A DNA stretch of 37,817 nt, from NCBI GenBank assembly GCA_021820405.1, contig JAKADQ010000004.1, positions 1-37,817 of the forward strand, in the 5' to 3' direction. Below are positions 1-9,200 of this stretch, in pieces. Positions within the stretch are counted from its first letter, which is position 1. The number at the start of each line of letters is the position of its first letter. The stretch comes from Thermoplasmata archaeon. Lineage in GTDB: Archaea > Thermoplasmatota > Thermoplasmata > Thermoplasmatales > Thermoplasmataceae. A program made the position numbers and the translations under genes. The notes beneath the pieces were generated by a model, which did no database searches, was not told where the DNA came from, and saw nothing but the letters and a program-made list of their open reading frames with translations.

Positions 1-2
1 TT

Positions 3-350
3 GGGTACATGGACAAAGATGGCTACTTCTTTATTGTCGACAGGAAGAAGGATATGATAATTCGCGGTGGCGAAAACGTGTACCCCAAGGAGATTGAAAA
101 CCTTATCAGCACCATGCCCGAAGTTTCAGAGGTGGCCGTAGTGGGCAAACCTGATAACACGTATGGCGAGGAGGTAGTCGCGTTCGTTGTGAAGAGGAAA
201 TCTTGCCTAACCGACCGGGAAGTGGTTGAATTCTGCAAAACCAATATTGCCTGGTACAAGTGCCCAAAGGAGATATTCTTTGTTGATGAGCTTCCAAAGA
301 ACTCAGTTGGAAAGATCCAGAAAAACGATCTTAGGCAGAGGCTGAAGTAG
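3..350 (+). CDS. Acyl-CoA synthetase (AMP-forming), C-terminal end, partial
   Basis: This is the last 115 residues of an ANL-superfamily enzyme that activates a carboxylic acid to an acyl-adenylate and then to an acyl-CoA in the cytosol. The reading frame is open to the left edge of the window, so the N-terminus is missing. Visible signatures are the hinge motif DRKKDMIIRGGENVYP near the start, the conserved GxxDxxYGEEVVAFVV strand, and the catalytic lysine region PKNSVGKIQK near the end, where the lysine drives the adenylation half-reaction. Length and order match the AMP-binding C-terminal domain. The acid substrate cannot be told from this part. It ends with TAG, which shows that TAG is an ordinary stop in this genome. 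Confidence 0.93.
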   Translation, partial: GYMDKDGYFFIVDRKKDMIIRGGENVYPKEIENLISTMPEVSEVAVVGKPDNTYGEEVVAFVVKRKSCLTDREVVEFCKTNIAWYKCPKEIFFVDELPKNSVGKIQKNDLRQRLK

Positions 351-971
351 ATCCTTGCACTGTTCCTCACAAGGTTCGGGGATCTGCCGAATTCTGGATC
401 TGTTGTGCTGTCTATCGACAGTATGTAAGATTTGATGGCAGATCTGAATAGATCGTATAACATAATAAAAAAAGCAATCCCCGAAGCATTCGCTAACGGG
501 ATAGAGGGTGTAGGGTTATAACCAAGAAGTTTAAGCATCGGATAGATGATAACTTCGAAAGGTGGATGTTAACATGGTTAACAGAAATCGTAACTAACCG
601 GAAATACTTAAAGTGCCATAATGCCCAGATCCCCCACGTGTCTTTAGGATGCTTCGTTATGCATATCAAAGGTGATCCTGGAACTGCTTCTTCCCTTTAT
701 GTATCTCATTCGGACGATTCAAGCTTCACATCGTTTGAATAGGTGCAGCTTGGTGACACGATTTCAGATATTCTCTCTGATCTGAACGTAATCCTGTCAT
801 GCCTGCATATCATTGGATGGCGGACAGCAGTTAATCTGTAATCAACGGATTTCACTACCGTTCTCTCTGTCTTGTAGAGAACAAGCCTGGAACCACCTTT
901 CATGTATATTGTGAATCGGGGTGAGAAGCTGACCTCCATGTTCATTTCAGCCTGAGGAATACTTTGTTCGT
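351..971. other. Intergenic stretch without a convincing gene
   Basis: I see no supported gene in 351-705. A minus-strand open frame at 706-1011 (101 codons) lies directly downstream of the broken transposase-like fragment at 972-1253 and overlaps its end in another frame. Its protein has no motif I recognise. It may be a shifted continuation of the same decayed element rather than a gene. Confidence 0.4.
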
Positions 972-1253
972 TTACTGGTCGTTCCCTATTATGACCTTCG
1001 CTATGGCCCATGTATCATATTCAATCCCGATCTTCTTCAGTATAGATCCAATCTCCCCCTGGCTTATTCCCTTCTTCAACAATATCTGGGCATATTGAAG
1101 GAGAAGTTCAGGTTCTATCTCGTTCTTTGACTTTGGTGATTTCCGAGGGTATCCGATCTACTTCCTCACAGGCTTTCCATTTGCCCATGTTTCATCCACA
1201 CATGTGTAATAGGAATGCCAGTTCTTTGTCGTTTTATTGATTGCCTTTGTCAT
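972..1253 (-). pseudogene. Broken transposase-like fragment (N-terminal part)
   Basis: Reading from the ATG at 1253, the frame gives a 93-residue product with one in-frame TAG at 1158-1160 (codon 32). The start contains WHSYYTCVDETWANGKPVRK and, after the stop, IGYPRKSPKSKNEIEPELLL. A motif of the form NGK-VRK-IGY-GKSP is common at the N-terminus of archaeal DDE transposases and associated small ORFs, which is my reason for the call. The frame closes at TAA 972-974 and no catalytic domain follows in frame, so the element is both interrupted and truncated. A standalone small gene killed by the TAG is the alternative. Confidence 0.4.
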
Positions 1254-1344
1254 ACTACACTATAATTACTATGTAGCATATAGATCTCCATATATCCAGC
1301 TAAACAGTGAATAAATTGAATATTAAGATACCAAAATCTAATCC

Positions 1345-1612
1345 TTGATTGCCGTGACGGAGAATTACGACGACGTTCTATGCCTTGCGGCATCTGTTTG
1401 CGTAATGCCCCATGATTTGCGTAGGTTAAGCTTGTGGGTGTACAGTATATGTCTCTGCCCGAATGGCGAGGGCCACGCCCTCGTGCGACATGACTGGCGA
1501 GTGTTGCTCCCTGCAGTCAACTTGCCTATTGCAGCTCGTTTCACGGATGCATGAATACCGCCCATGCCGACGCGCAGTTGCAAGCTCTACTGCTTTAGCT
1601 CGAAGTGGCTGG
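1345..1612 (+). mobile_element. Remnant of an IS200/IS605-type (TnpB) element, 3' end
   Basis: The end of this stretch carries the same 15-base core, GCTTTAGCTCGAAGT, that closes the broken tnpB at 14588. In matching frame it encodes SSTALARSGW, comparable with TSDALARSN at the tnpB terminus. A frame at 1345-1554 contains CLCPNGEGHALVRHDW, which could be a worn TnpB zinc-ribbon/RuvC-III segment. A strong hairpin lies at 1467-1483 (stem CGAGGGC, loop CAC), of the sort seen in TnpB guide-RNA scaffolds. The shared core is seen directly; the rest is inference. Confidence 0.5.
1589..1610 (+). repeat. IS605-type right-end hairpin, copy 1
   Basis: The bases around the loop TAGCTCG (1596-1602) can pair: ACTGCTT on the left with AAGTGGCT on the right, about six pairs including G-U. 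The loop and inner stem are identical to copy 2 at 14562-14588 while the outer stem differs. CTTTAG in a terminal hairpin is typical of IS605-family right ends. Confidence 0.5.
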
Positions 1613-1700
1613 CAGATTATACTGCTGTTTTATCTATGAATAGAGCAAAGCATGCATAACTGGATCAGGCACATGGGACTGATCTATTGATCTAACCACC

Positions 1701-1720
1701 CTTATATTTAATATATTAAG
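1701..1720 (+). promoter_or_regulatory. TATA box of the 1736 gene
   Basis: The run TTATATTTAATATATTAAG lies about 20-30 nt before the ATG at 1736. At normal archaeal spacing transcription would begin at or next to the start codon, so the mRNA is probably leaderless. Confidence 0.55.
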
Positions 1721-1735
1721 TTACGTTAAGTATCC

Positions 1736-2668
1736 ATGCGATGGATGGATGTGGATGACGTAGTGTCAACTCGGTGCGTTGTATCTGTATCAGGGGATTC
1801 ACCGCTACTTGATTATTCAGGCAGGCACAAAATATATGCTCCGATAATTGCGCGTAAGGTTGGTGACTCTATGACCCTTATCTTGTCGATGAAGAAGACC
1901 GGAAATCCGGATAGGTTCACGACACTTCTTCCACGCATGTTCCACGCCGAAGATAAAGGCGATTCATGGCTCATCAAGTCCCCGCTAAAGTTGTTCTCTG
2001 AGCTTTCGATCATTGATGAAATTGTTAAAATCCCTTCTGTGATTATGCAGCATCTGTATCTGGAAAATGGAAAACTATTTCTTGATCTAAGATTGCATGA
2101 TTCCAAAACCAACGAGCTTTCCGGCTTTATCATGGATCATCTGGCTGATGGGGAAATCGCTTTAGAATCCCTGGTTCCCGGATCTGGTGCGATATCATTC
2201 CTTACAGAGATGAATTCAAGGATTCCGATCAGCCTGATCAGTTATTCTATACCTGCATTCAATGAAGATCCCATTGAGAGGTGCCTGTCAGCAAATGACA
2301 GCATAGCAGAGATTGAAAAAAAACCAGGTCCTGATTATCGCGCGCTTGTTTTCTCAAAATCTCCAATAACGGATAAGGATGAACTTATAACAATTTCTGA
2401 GGAGGATAATTTATACGAAACCTGTGGAAATAATCCAATATTACAGGAAATAAGGAACTTAGGCAACGATAACTCGATATTTCGCTTAGCGCACTTTCTG
2501 AGGGTCAACGAAGGGAGTCTGGTAGTTTCAGTTTTTGTCCCCGCGCATCAAGCAATGGATTTAATTCGGATAATTGCCAAAATCAGTCATAGTGCAGATA
2601 AACCTACTGTAAAGTTACGTAGTTTCCAAGACTATCGGGAGGATCTCTTTAAGGTAGAAAATATATAG
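1736..2668 (+). CDS. Uncharacterised paralog-family protein, member A
   Basis: A 310-aa soluble protein and one of five related proteins in this window (also 2701, 5205, 11806, 17167). No catalytic or DNA-binding motif is recognisable. Family marks: a central strand with LDLRLHDSKTNELS near residue 119 (compare LDFRFHRSKLHEIN in 11806 and FRFAFHDNYLDEIS in 5205), and a C-terminal block with NLYETCGNNPILQEIR followed by RLAHFLRV and a VPA motif (compare IYQAVLGNPTLFEIR and RVALFVRV in 5205). The protein reads as two alpha/beta halves of about 155 residues. It is followed after 32 bp by family member B with a GGAGG site between them, so the two are probably one operon. Function unknown. Confidence 0.75.
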   Translation: MRWMDVDDVVSTRCVVSVSGDSPLLDYSGRHKIYAPIIARKVGDSMTLILSMKKTGNPDRFTTLLPRMFHAEDKGDSWLIKSPLKLFSELSIIDEIVKIPSVIMQHLYLENGKLFLDLRLHDSKTNELSGFIMDHLADGEIALESLVPGSGAISFLTEMNSRIPISLISYSIPAFNEDPIERCLSANDSIAEIEKKPGPDYRALVFSKSPITDKDELITISEEDNLYETCGNNPILQEIRNLGNDNSIFRLAHFLRVNEGSLVVSVFVPAHQAMDLIRIIAKISHSADKPTVKLRSFQDYREDLFKVENI

Positions 2669-2700
2669 ACCTATGAGTATGTGGAGGGCGATATAATAAA

Positions 2701-3678
2701 ATGATTCTTCGAAACTGTGCTGTACTGGAACTTCATGCGGTTCATCCGAAATTCCTAAAAATAGGTGAAATAAGGGTGGGAGAGCAGGATCACTTCCACG
2801 TAATTGGAAGAGAAGGGGGGAAATGGTTCTTCTACAGGAGGATCGTGCAGGAATTGACTGCCGAGGAAAAGAGAATACTGCAGAAAAACAGCAGTTCTTT
2901 CAACATGACGTTCGATCCTTACTCCCCCTCGAATATAATTAGAATGTCGATCCCGGATTTCCAGGGGCAGTTCTATAATGATATCAACGACATACCTGGA
3001 TGCAGGGTCTCGCCCATTACGCTACAGAGGGCCGGAAGCGTTTATGTCAGCATTGAATTTCATGAAAGTCAATCCCAAAAGGTCAGCGAGAGGATTCTGG
3101 ATTTCGTAACGGAAGAAGCACCCTATGAAAGGAACCTTGTTCATTATGGCTTGAATCCGAGTGGCCTTCCATATTTATTGAATTTGTACCTGTCCTTCGG
3201 GAATGCCCCGAGCAATCTGGCTCTGGTCAAAACCAGGTGGATCATCAACAAGGAAGGGATCGCGTCCGAGAATCAGGGGATCTTCCAGAACAGTGGCGTT
3301 TTTGTTCCCAAACAATTTGTCGATGATGAATCTGACAGGTTGATCTGGAGAATGGATCAGCCGGGAATCATGGGTGATGCACTTCACACTGTTGTGGACG
3401 AGTCTGAACACATAGTCGAGATCAACGTAAGATCAAGATTCTTTTCTGATTTCTATGCCAATGTAATCAGGGGCTATTGCGGAGCTATCTTTTTTGGTCT
3501 TGGGTGCGAGAATGGCACGCTCGTCGACTATTTCATCGTTGAAAGGCAGGCACTGCAACGCTTCCTGGAGGGATTGAACAGACACTGGAACCTGCCGGCA
3601 AGAAAGCATCATTCCAACTACCTGGTGGAGGTGGATGATCTTTCTCGTTGTCGTACCATATCGGAGTTTCCGTTCTGA
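2701..3678 (+). CDS. Uncharacterised paralog-family protein, member B (divergent)
   Basis: A 325-aa soluble protein in tandem with member A; a GGAGG ribosome site lies about 12 nt before the ATG. It is the most divergent member but keeps the family layout: VYVSIEFHESQSQKVSERIL at about residues 119-138 matches the strand-FH-helix block of the others, and the C-terminal half has a strand-rich GAIFFGLGCENGTLVDYF segment where relatives have their FLRV and VPA motifs. Closest in style to the 17167 member, which shares the V-S-E core (ERVSEIVLL). No enzymatic motif or membrane segment is visible. Being paired with a more typical member suggests the two may form a hetero-oligomer (inference). Confidence 0.7.
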   Translation: MILRNCAVLELHAVHPKFLKIGEIRVGEQDHFHVIGREGGKWFFYRRIVQELTAEEKRILQKNSSSFNMTFDPYSPSNIIRMSIPDFQGQFYNDINDIPGCRVSPITLQRAGSVYVSIEFHESQSQKVSERILDFVTEEAPYERNLVHYGLNPSGLPYLLNLYLSFGNAPSNLALVKTRWIINKEGIASENQGIFQNSGVFVPKQFVDDESDRLIWRMDQPGIMGDALHTVVDESEHIVEINVRSRFFSDFYANVIRGYCGAIFFGLGCENGTLVDYFIVERQALQRFLEGLNRHWNLPARKHHSNYLVEVDDLSRCRTISEFPF

Positions 3679-3695
3679 TCTGAGCGTTCTGCGTG

Positions 3696-3880
3696 CCTTG
3701 CACTGACTCATACAATTCTAACAACAGCTGAAGGAGCGAGGTTAAGACATATTTCACTGCGATATGTTAAGATCCGGCAAAAGGACGAGGTTTCTTAACC
3801 GGATAGAATGTCTATCGAAAATCCGCAAAACTACAGGAAAATAAAAGGAAATTGACCTTGCCCCGAAATCTTTTGCGTAA
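3696..3880 (+). mobile_element. Decayed 3' end of an IS5-type transposase
   Basis: This stretch aligns with the end of the transposase at 26370-26470. The bases at 3741-3768 read VKTYFTAIC, identical to the transposase residues, then hit a TAA; the homologous TTTCTTRACMGGATAG block follows at 3793. Frameshifts and stops separate the pieces. No upstream part of the transposase is present, so this is an old one-ended remnant of the same IS family, left just after gene 2701. Confidence 0.65.
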
Positions 3881-3929
3881 CTATGATTGATTCTTGAAAG
3901 CATCATATATATTCAGGGAACTCAGTGAC

Positions 3930-4517
3930 TCATAAGCTATACCAGAGGTTATTATCGAGTCCCCGCAGGGAAATTCCAGAAAGTGCCTCCTTTATCCTTG
4001 AACGAATGTTGGCAATCTTGCCTTCGAATTCCTCATTCGAAATAGGCATTTCCTGGGAATGCGAAAGGATCGCCTTAAAAAGATCTGAAGCCAACCGTTC
4101 ACCACCCTTTTCCTCGGATACTACCCAGATGTCAAATGAGTGCTTAATTACTCCAACCATACTTTTGAAGGCGTAAATCCTGAAATGATCAAAATTATAA
4201 GCTCCGACCCAGTTCCATCCTGGCCCAAATATGGATGAAGCATACAAACCACCCGGTACAACAAGGGTACCAACAGTGCTCAAAACACTCCTGGTTTTGT
4301 TTGGAATGAGGGATTTTCCCATATCGCCTTGCATGCTGGAAATAGCGTCGTTCCATTGAATAATTGTTGAATTATACCCCAAAGCCACCGAAACGGAATG
4401 AAAATTTATCTTTAGACGACTGATCCCAAGACCAATCCCGATCTTTCCCAGATAATTGTTGTTAGCGAAAAGAACGTAGTTATTTCGATCTCCAGCATTG
4501 TCGGTTGATTCATTCAT
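3930..4517 (-). CDS. Cytosolic protein coupled to the surface protein gene
   Basis: A 195-aa protein without signal peptide or clear membrane segment. I start it at the ATG at 4517 (MNESTDNAGD) because this overlaps the stop of the upstream gene in an ATGA junction, the classic arrangement for translational coupling; the longer open frame to 4580 overlaps that gene more deeply. The N-terminal 125 residues are strand-rich with alternating aromatic and glycine residues (NNYLGKIGIGLGISRLKI, FGPGWNWVGAYNFDHFRIYAF) and resemble a PH-like barrel, followed by a charged helical tail. That fold is a guess. The coupling implies it is made in step with, and perhaps binds or regulates, the membrane-anchored partner. 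Confidence 0.65.
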   Translation of the reverse strand: MNESTDNAGDRNNYVLFANNNYLGKIGIGLGISRLKINFHSVSVALGYNSTIIQWNDAISSMQGDMGKSLIPNKTRSVLSTVGTLVVPGGLYASSIFGPGWNWVGAYNFDHFRIYAFKSMVGVIKHSFDIWVVSEEKGGERLASDLFKAILSHSQEMPISNEEFEGKIANIRSRIKEALSGISLRGLDNNLWYSL

Positions 4518-5065
4518 AATGTGACACCTGCCATTCCGGAATATCCAGAATACGATAGATTGACTGTTACGCCAGACCATGTAGAAGTTGCGACGGGGTT
4601 TATACTTATCGTGCTGCCAGATATCACTATCTCCCCGTAGAATACATCAAGAATGGCACCATTCGAAATGGTTTGAGTTCCCGAAGCTGCAAAAAATATC
4701 ACATAGCCAGGACCGCTGTTGCTTGAAACCCACACCACGGAGTGACCAGAGCTCTTTGACTGCACGCCAACGTTGCTTGCCCAGGATATTGTATAGCTTC
4801 CTGTCAGCGCTGATGTTAATGTAGAATTCACATATATGCTGATGTGACCTTCATTCATTGAAGTGGGATTGACCGGATCAACGACTAAATTGTAGCCCGC
4901 GGTCACGGAACTAGTTCCAGTGGTATTTCCGTTCGAGGAGAGTTTCACGTTGAGAGTTCCACCGCCGGATTTGCCAGTATGATCCACCACGATATACACA
5001 GACAAAGATACGATTACTATAGCAACAACCAGGATGATTGCCAGGTATTTCTTCTCTACTGCCAT
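4514..5065 (-). CDS. Small membrane-anchored extracellular protein
   Basis: A 183-aa protein with an N-terminal hydrophobic segment (residues 7-27, LAIILVVAIVIVSLSVYIVV) after the charged start MAVEKKY. The rest is Ser/Thr/Gly/Asn-rich beta-type sequence with N-glycosylation sequons (for example near NGNTTGT), as expected for an exported protein anchored by its N-terminus. No cysteine pairs or protease motifs are seen. A pilin-like or adhesin subunit is possible, but there is no clear class III signal cleavage site. A GGTGGTGATG ribosome site precedes the ATG, and a TATA-like CTATTTAAACTTAAT lies about 35 nt upstream, so unlike its neighbours this mRNA has a leader. The stop overlaps the next start. 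Confidence 0.72.
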   Translation of the reverse strand: MAVEKKYLAIILVVAIVIVSLSVYIVVDHTGKSGGGTLNVKLSSNGNTTGTSSVTAGYNLVVDPVNPTSMNEGHISIYVNSTLTSALTGSYTISWASNVGVQSKSSGHSVVWVSSNSGPGYVIFFAASGTQTISNGAILDVFYGEIVISGSTISINPVATSTWSGVTVNLSYSGYSGMAGVTL

Positions 5066-5204
5066 ACATCACCACCTAAAATCTCAATTTTTGTGCATTA
5101 AGTTTAAATAGTAATTCACTAAGTGTCTATTAATCTTTTATGCCAACATGTAAGGTGATGATTGATCGCAATGCTCATCTGTGGGCTCTTCATTTATTAC
5201 CTCA

Positions 5205-6149
5205 TCAGATCTGTTCCCAGAGATTATCGTTCAGGGACCTGCACAGGGTAACTATGACGTTTTTTGGATCATTTTTCCTCGCAACTGAGAAAAGAACTGC
5301 AAGATACTCATCCAGCATTGTTGACGGTATGAAGGCTGTGATCGCAAGATGATGGCCATCCACCCTGACAAAAAGGGCTACTCGCGGGATCTTTCTCTCA
5401 TTGCTCAGTTTCCTGATCTCGAATAAAGTGGGATTTCCAAGCACAGCTTGATATATGTGCTCCTCCTTTGATATCTGAGTAAAACCTTTACCAGAAATAC
5501 CAACCAGATCCTGCCCAGAGTAGACTACCCCGAGGAATGTTTCATAGGAGTCGGTTGCACTTTTTACCTCTATAAGAAGATTTTTTTCGTCTTTGACTTC
5601 AAAGGGCAGATCCTCGTCAGAGGATATTGGAACGCGATAACCGACCACTGTTAATGGCATCATTGATGAAATAGATTTTATACTGTCGATAAAGCCCATT
5701 GCAGGCCCGAGATCAAGAATCTTGGTGGTGCTTTGGTTCTTTGTATACTGTGACAAAAGATCAGATATCTCATCAAGATAATTGTCATGGAACGCAAACC
5801 TGAACTGGAGTGCCCCTGCGGCTACGAATATACCTGATATGACAACTGAGTTCACGGAAACCAGTTTATCGATTATCTTCATTTCTCCAATGTGATTGAT
5901 TCTCTCGTCGATGATGTAGCACTCGCTTTTTTCAACCGCCCTCAGAACCGGCAAGAATGAGCTTATTGCATTGATGTTTGGAGTTTTTTTGCTAACGTAG
6001 GTGCGCAGGTAGGTCTTGTCTTCCTGCATATATAAGAAGGCCGGGAAAATACTCTCTAACTTTGAAAGATACCTGAATGAGGTTGCTTCTTGTGTAAGAG
6101 ACAGCTTGCATGAAAGACCTAATTTATGGTCAACTTCCCGTATTAGCAC
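5205..6149 (-). CDS. Uncharacterised paralog-family protein, member C
   Basis: A 314-aa soluble member of the five-copy family. Conserved blocks in order: EDKTYLRTYVSKK near residue 45 (EDKTYIQLFFQKS in member D), YIIDERINHIGEMKII near residue 80 (YSITERINNVEGMKII in D), FRFAFHDNYLDEIS near 120, PLTVVGYRVP near 165, and the C-terminal EIRKLSNERKIPRVALFVRV block ending in a VP-rich strand. It ends in a tryptophan motif (NLWEQI; VWEWI in D). The start is a GTG at 6147-6149, directly downstream of a TATA box, suggesting a leaderless mRNA. No function can be assigned; most similar to the 11806 member. Confidence 0.78.
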   Translation of the reverse strand: MLIREVDHKLGLSCKLSLTQEATSFRYLSKLESIFPAFLYMQEDKTYLRTYVSKKTPNINAISSFLPVLRAVEKSECYIIDERINHIGEMKIIDKLVSVNSVVISGIFVAAGALQFRFAFHDNYLDEISDLLSQYTKNQSTTKILDLGPAMGFIDSIKSISSMMPLTVVGYRVPISSDEDLPFEVKDEKNLLIEVKSATDSYETFLGVVYSGQDLVGISGKGFTQISKEEHIYQAVLGNPTLFEIRKLSNERKIPRVALFVRVDGHHLAITAFIPSTMLDEYLAVLFSVARKNDPKNVIVTLCRSLNDNLWEQI

Positions 6150-6162
6150 TGTGCCAAAAATG

Positions 6163-6180
6163 GATGATACATATATATAT
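6163..6180 (-). promoter_or_regulatory. TATA box of the 6149 gene
   Basis: On the minus strand GATATATATATGTATC ends about 15 nt before the GTG start at 6149. Archaeal spacing would place the RNA start very close to that codon. Confidence 0.55.
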
Positions 6181-6267
6181 CTATCTTAACCCCGATTGTT
6201 TTCCCCGTTCAGGTTCACCATTTTTCCTGCAGGTATGTTCAGCATTTTAGCGAGTACAACCGATCTC

Positions 6268-9200
6268 CTAATGCTTCTTTCGCATCACGCTGATAACTGC
6301 AACAACCGCTATAATCGCGACGACTGCACCAACTATTCCGTAGAGCTCAAGAGAGGGAAAAGAAGATGGCACCGGCGTTGTCTTGACAGGATTCAATGTG
6401 ACGTTGAGTTCCTTTGTCTGCCCTGAAGTCAATGTAACGTTGTTGTAGTATGTTATATAGCCTGATTCAGATACCACAATGGAGTAGGTACCACTGGTCT
6501 CACTTGCATTGTACAAGCCGGAGCCCGTTACGCTAACAGAATGTCCGTTGATATCAACGGTTGCATTATGCGGAGTTACTGTTCCAGATATGTATGCGTA
6601 ATGATAGTATATGATAGGTATTGAAACACCATTGCCTTTCACTGATATCGATCCGGAATAGTTGACCGTATAATAATCGGATAAATTGGAGGCACTGAAG
6701 GAATAAGTACCATTTGGTGCTGAAAAAGTCATTACGCTGTTTGTAGAGGAATTCGTCACTCCATTGAATGTCATGGTCCATGAAGTCCCTGAAGGAAGCC
6801 CTGATTCAGTGAATGTGATTGTGTATATCGTATGTTCAACAACCACTGTTGTAGGCACGTTTGTCGAGACCAGCTCTAATTTAATCTTCGAAGTTGAGTT
6901 GCTTTGGAATAGGGCTACCACAACACCGGCATGCATGTCTATATATTCAGTAGCGTTTGAAATGGACGAAGCATATGAAATCTCATCGGTCTTAAAGGTT
7001 CCCATAGACGTGGTGAACGATACGTTTGCTTTTTCCTGCGTGCCAAGTACGCCGCTGTTCAAATCCGAAAGCATACTGGCATTGACCGCAAACGGAAAAC
7101 TGTTCCATGAAAAGTACTGGTAGGAGTTAACTGATGTGTTGCTGCCGAATTTCAGCGTCTCGAGCACATAGACGGTTTCGTTCGTATTGTATACGTTCAC
7201 GATCTTGTAATACGTATAGCCATGCGTAGTCCCAGAGTTATTTGTTATGGAGAAACTAAGGTTGAGGTAGGCTCCATCGAATGCCCATATTGGCGGGGTG
7301 TGTGTAACATTTGCCTGGATAAAATTAGCTGTTTCGGAAACCGGTCCACTCATTGTAAGAGTCGACGGATTGTTTGTTCCCGTGTAGCTTCCCGTACCAG
7401 AGCCGGACCATGAAGAGAATGCATACCCAGAAACGGCTTTCGCAGTAAGAGTCACGCTGCTTCCAGCGGAAAACCAGCTGCTTGATGGCGAAACCGTGCC
7501 TGTGCCGGCCGGACTAACACCCGTAGTGAGGTAATATTGTGTGCTGTAGAACACATTCTCGCTGACATTGGATCCGCTGACGGTGACGGTGCCAGACGAA
7601 GGAGATACAACATACCTTGTTCCCGGTGAACCTGGAACAGGGGTCTCGAGTGTATAGGAATAATTACCATTCGGAACGTAGAATGTGATATTATTCGAAG
7701 TTGAGGTTTCTTCAGTCGCATTCAAAATCACGTACCAGGATGTCCCTGTAAGCAACCCGGATTCCTTGAATTGAACACTATGATCCGTTGTACTAAATGT
7801 GATTGTAGGGACATTCACAGGACTCCCGGAAACATTGAACGATCCTGATGAACTGGATGGTTTCCAGCCAGAAAGAGACGTGGTTACAGTGTATGTGTAA
7901 GATCCGTTGTAAAGACTGAATGTAATGGTTGATGTGGATGAGGAATTATGAACATGACCAGTTGTCGAATTATATACTGATACATACCAGGTGGTCCCCG
8001 TTGGCAAGCCCGTTTCAGTGAAAACGACAGAATATGCCTCAGGAAACACAACATAACGCGTCATAGGAAATCCTGTTACGTTGAATTCGCGATAGGGTGT
8101 AGAAAGTCCGCCAGAAGACCAGGAACCGGAATAATTATACGTTCCATTCGGAAGATAAGCTATCATTGATGACCTGAAAGAGGTGTTGTAATAAGACACG
8201 CTGCTGTTGTAATTGTATGCGTTAGTATTCCAGTAAGCACCCGCAGGAAGGTTCTCCTCCGTGAATGTAATCTTGTAAGTTACAGGAAAGATCACCGTCA
8301 AGTTAAGCGGTGCCCCTGTTACGTTGAACTCGTGATAAGGTGTTGTAACGCCATTAAAATATCCAAAGTAATGATACGTTCCATTTGGGAAATAAGCGAT
8401 CATCGATGAACCGGATGAGAAATTGTAATAATAGACGCCAGAATTAGATGCACGAACACTCCAGTTCGCGCCTGCAGGAAGGTTCTCCTCCGTGAATGTA
8501 ATCTTGTAAGTTACAGGAAAAATCACCGTCAAGTTAAGCGGTGCCCCTGTTACGTTGAACTCGCGCTCGGGTGTTGCAACGCCACTAAAACTTCCAGTGT
8601 AATTATAAGTTCCATTCTGGAGAAAAGCTATCTTTGTAGAACCAGAAGAGGCGTTGTAATAATTTATACTATAATTGTTATCGAAGGCATGAACGCTCCA
8701 GTCCGCACCTGCAGGAAGGTTCTCCTCCGTGAATGTAATCTTGTAAGTTACAGGAAAGATCACCGTCAAGTTAAGCGGTGCCCCTGTTACGTTGAACTCG
8801 CGCTCGGGTGTAGAAAGTCCGCCAGAAGACCAGAAACCGGAATAATTATACGTCCCATTCAGGAGATAAGTGATCATTGATGAACCAGAAGAGGTGTTGT
8901 AATAATACACGCTGCCGTCGTAGTTAGACGCACTAACACTCCAGTCTGCACCCTCAGGGAGGTTCTTCTCAGTGAATGTAATCTTGTATGTTACAGGAAA
9001 GATCACCTTGACGGTTTCTGGAGCAGTATTAACGGTGAACACCCCACTGACCGATGGCCCTGAAAAAATGCCAAAAATGTTCTCACTTGCCCGGTAGTTA
9101 TACCCTCCAGTGGGCAGGTACGCTATCTTGGAAACCGTATTGGAGGCATTAAAATACAAAACGTAATACGAGCTGGGGCTGGTGCTATTGGCCATTAAAA

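Noticed and set aside
23-538. 171-codon minus-strand frame.
   Set aside because: It lies opposite the acyl-CoA synthetase end and has no plausible composition or family.
8243-8800. Regularly spaced 90-bp repeats that might be taken for a CRISPR array.
   Set aside because: The repeats are too long, lie in frame within the surface gene and encode its domains; spacers are coding sequence too.
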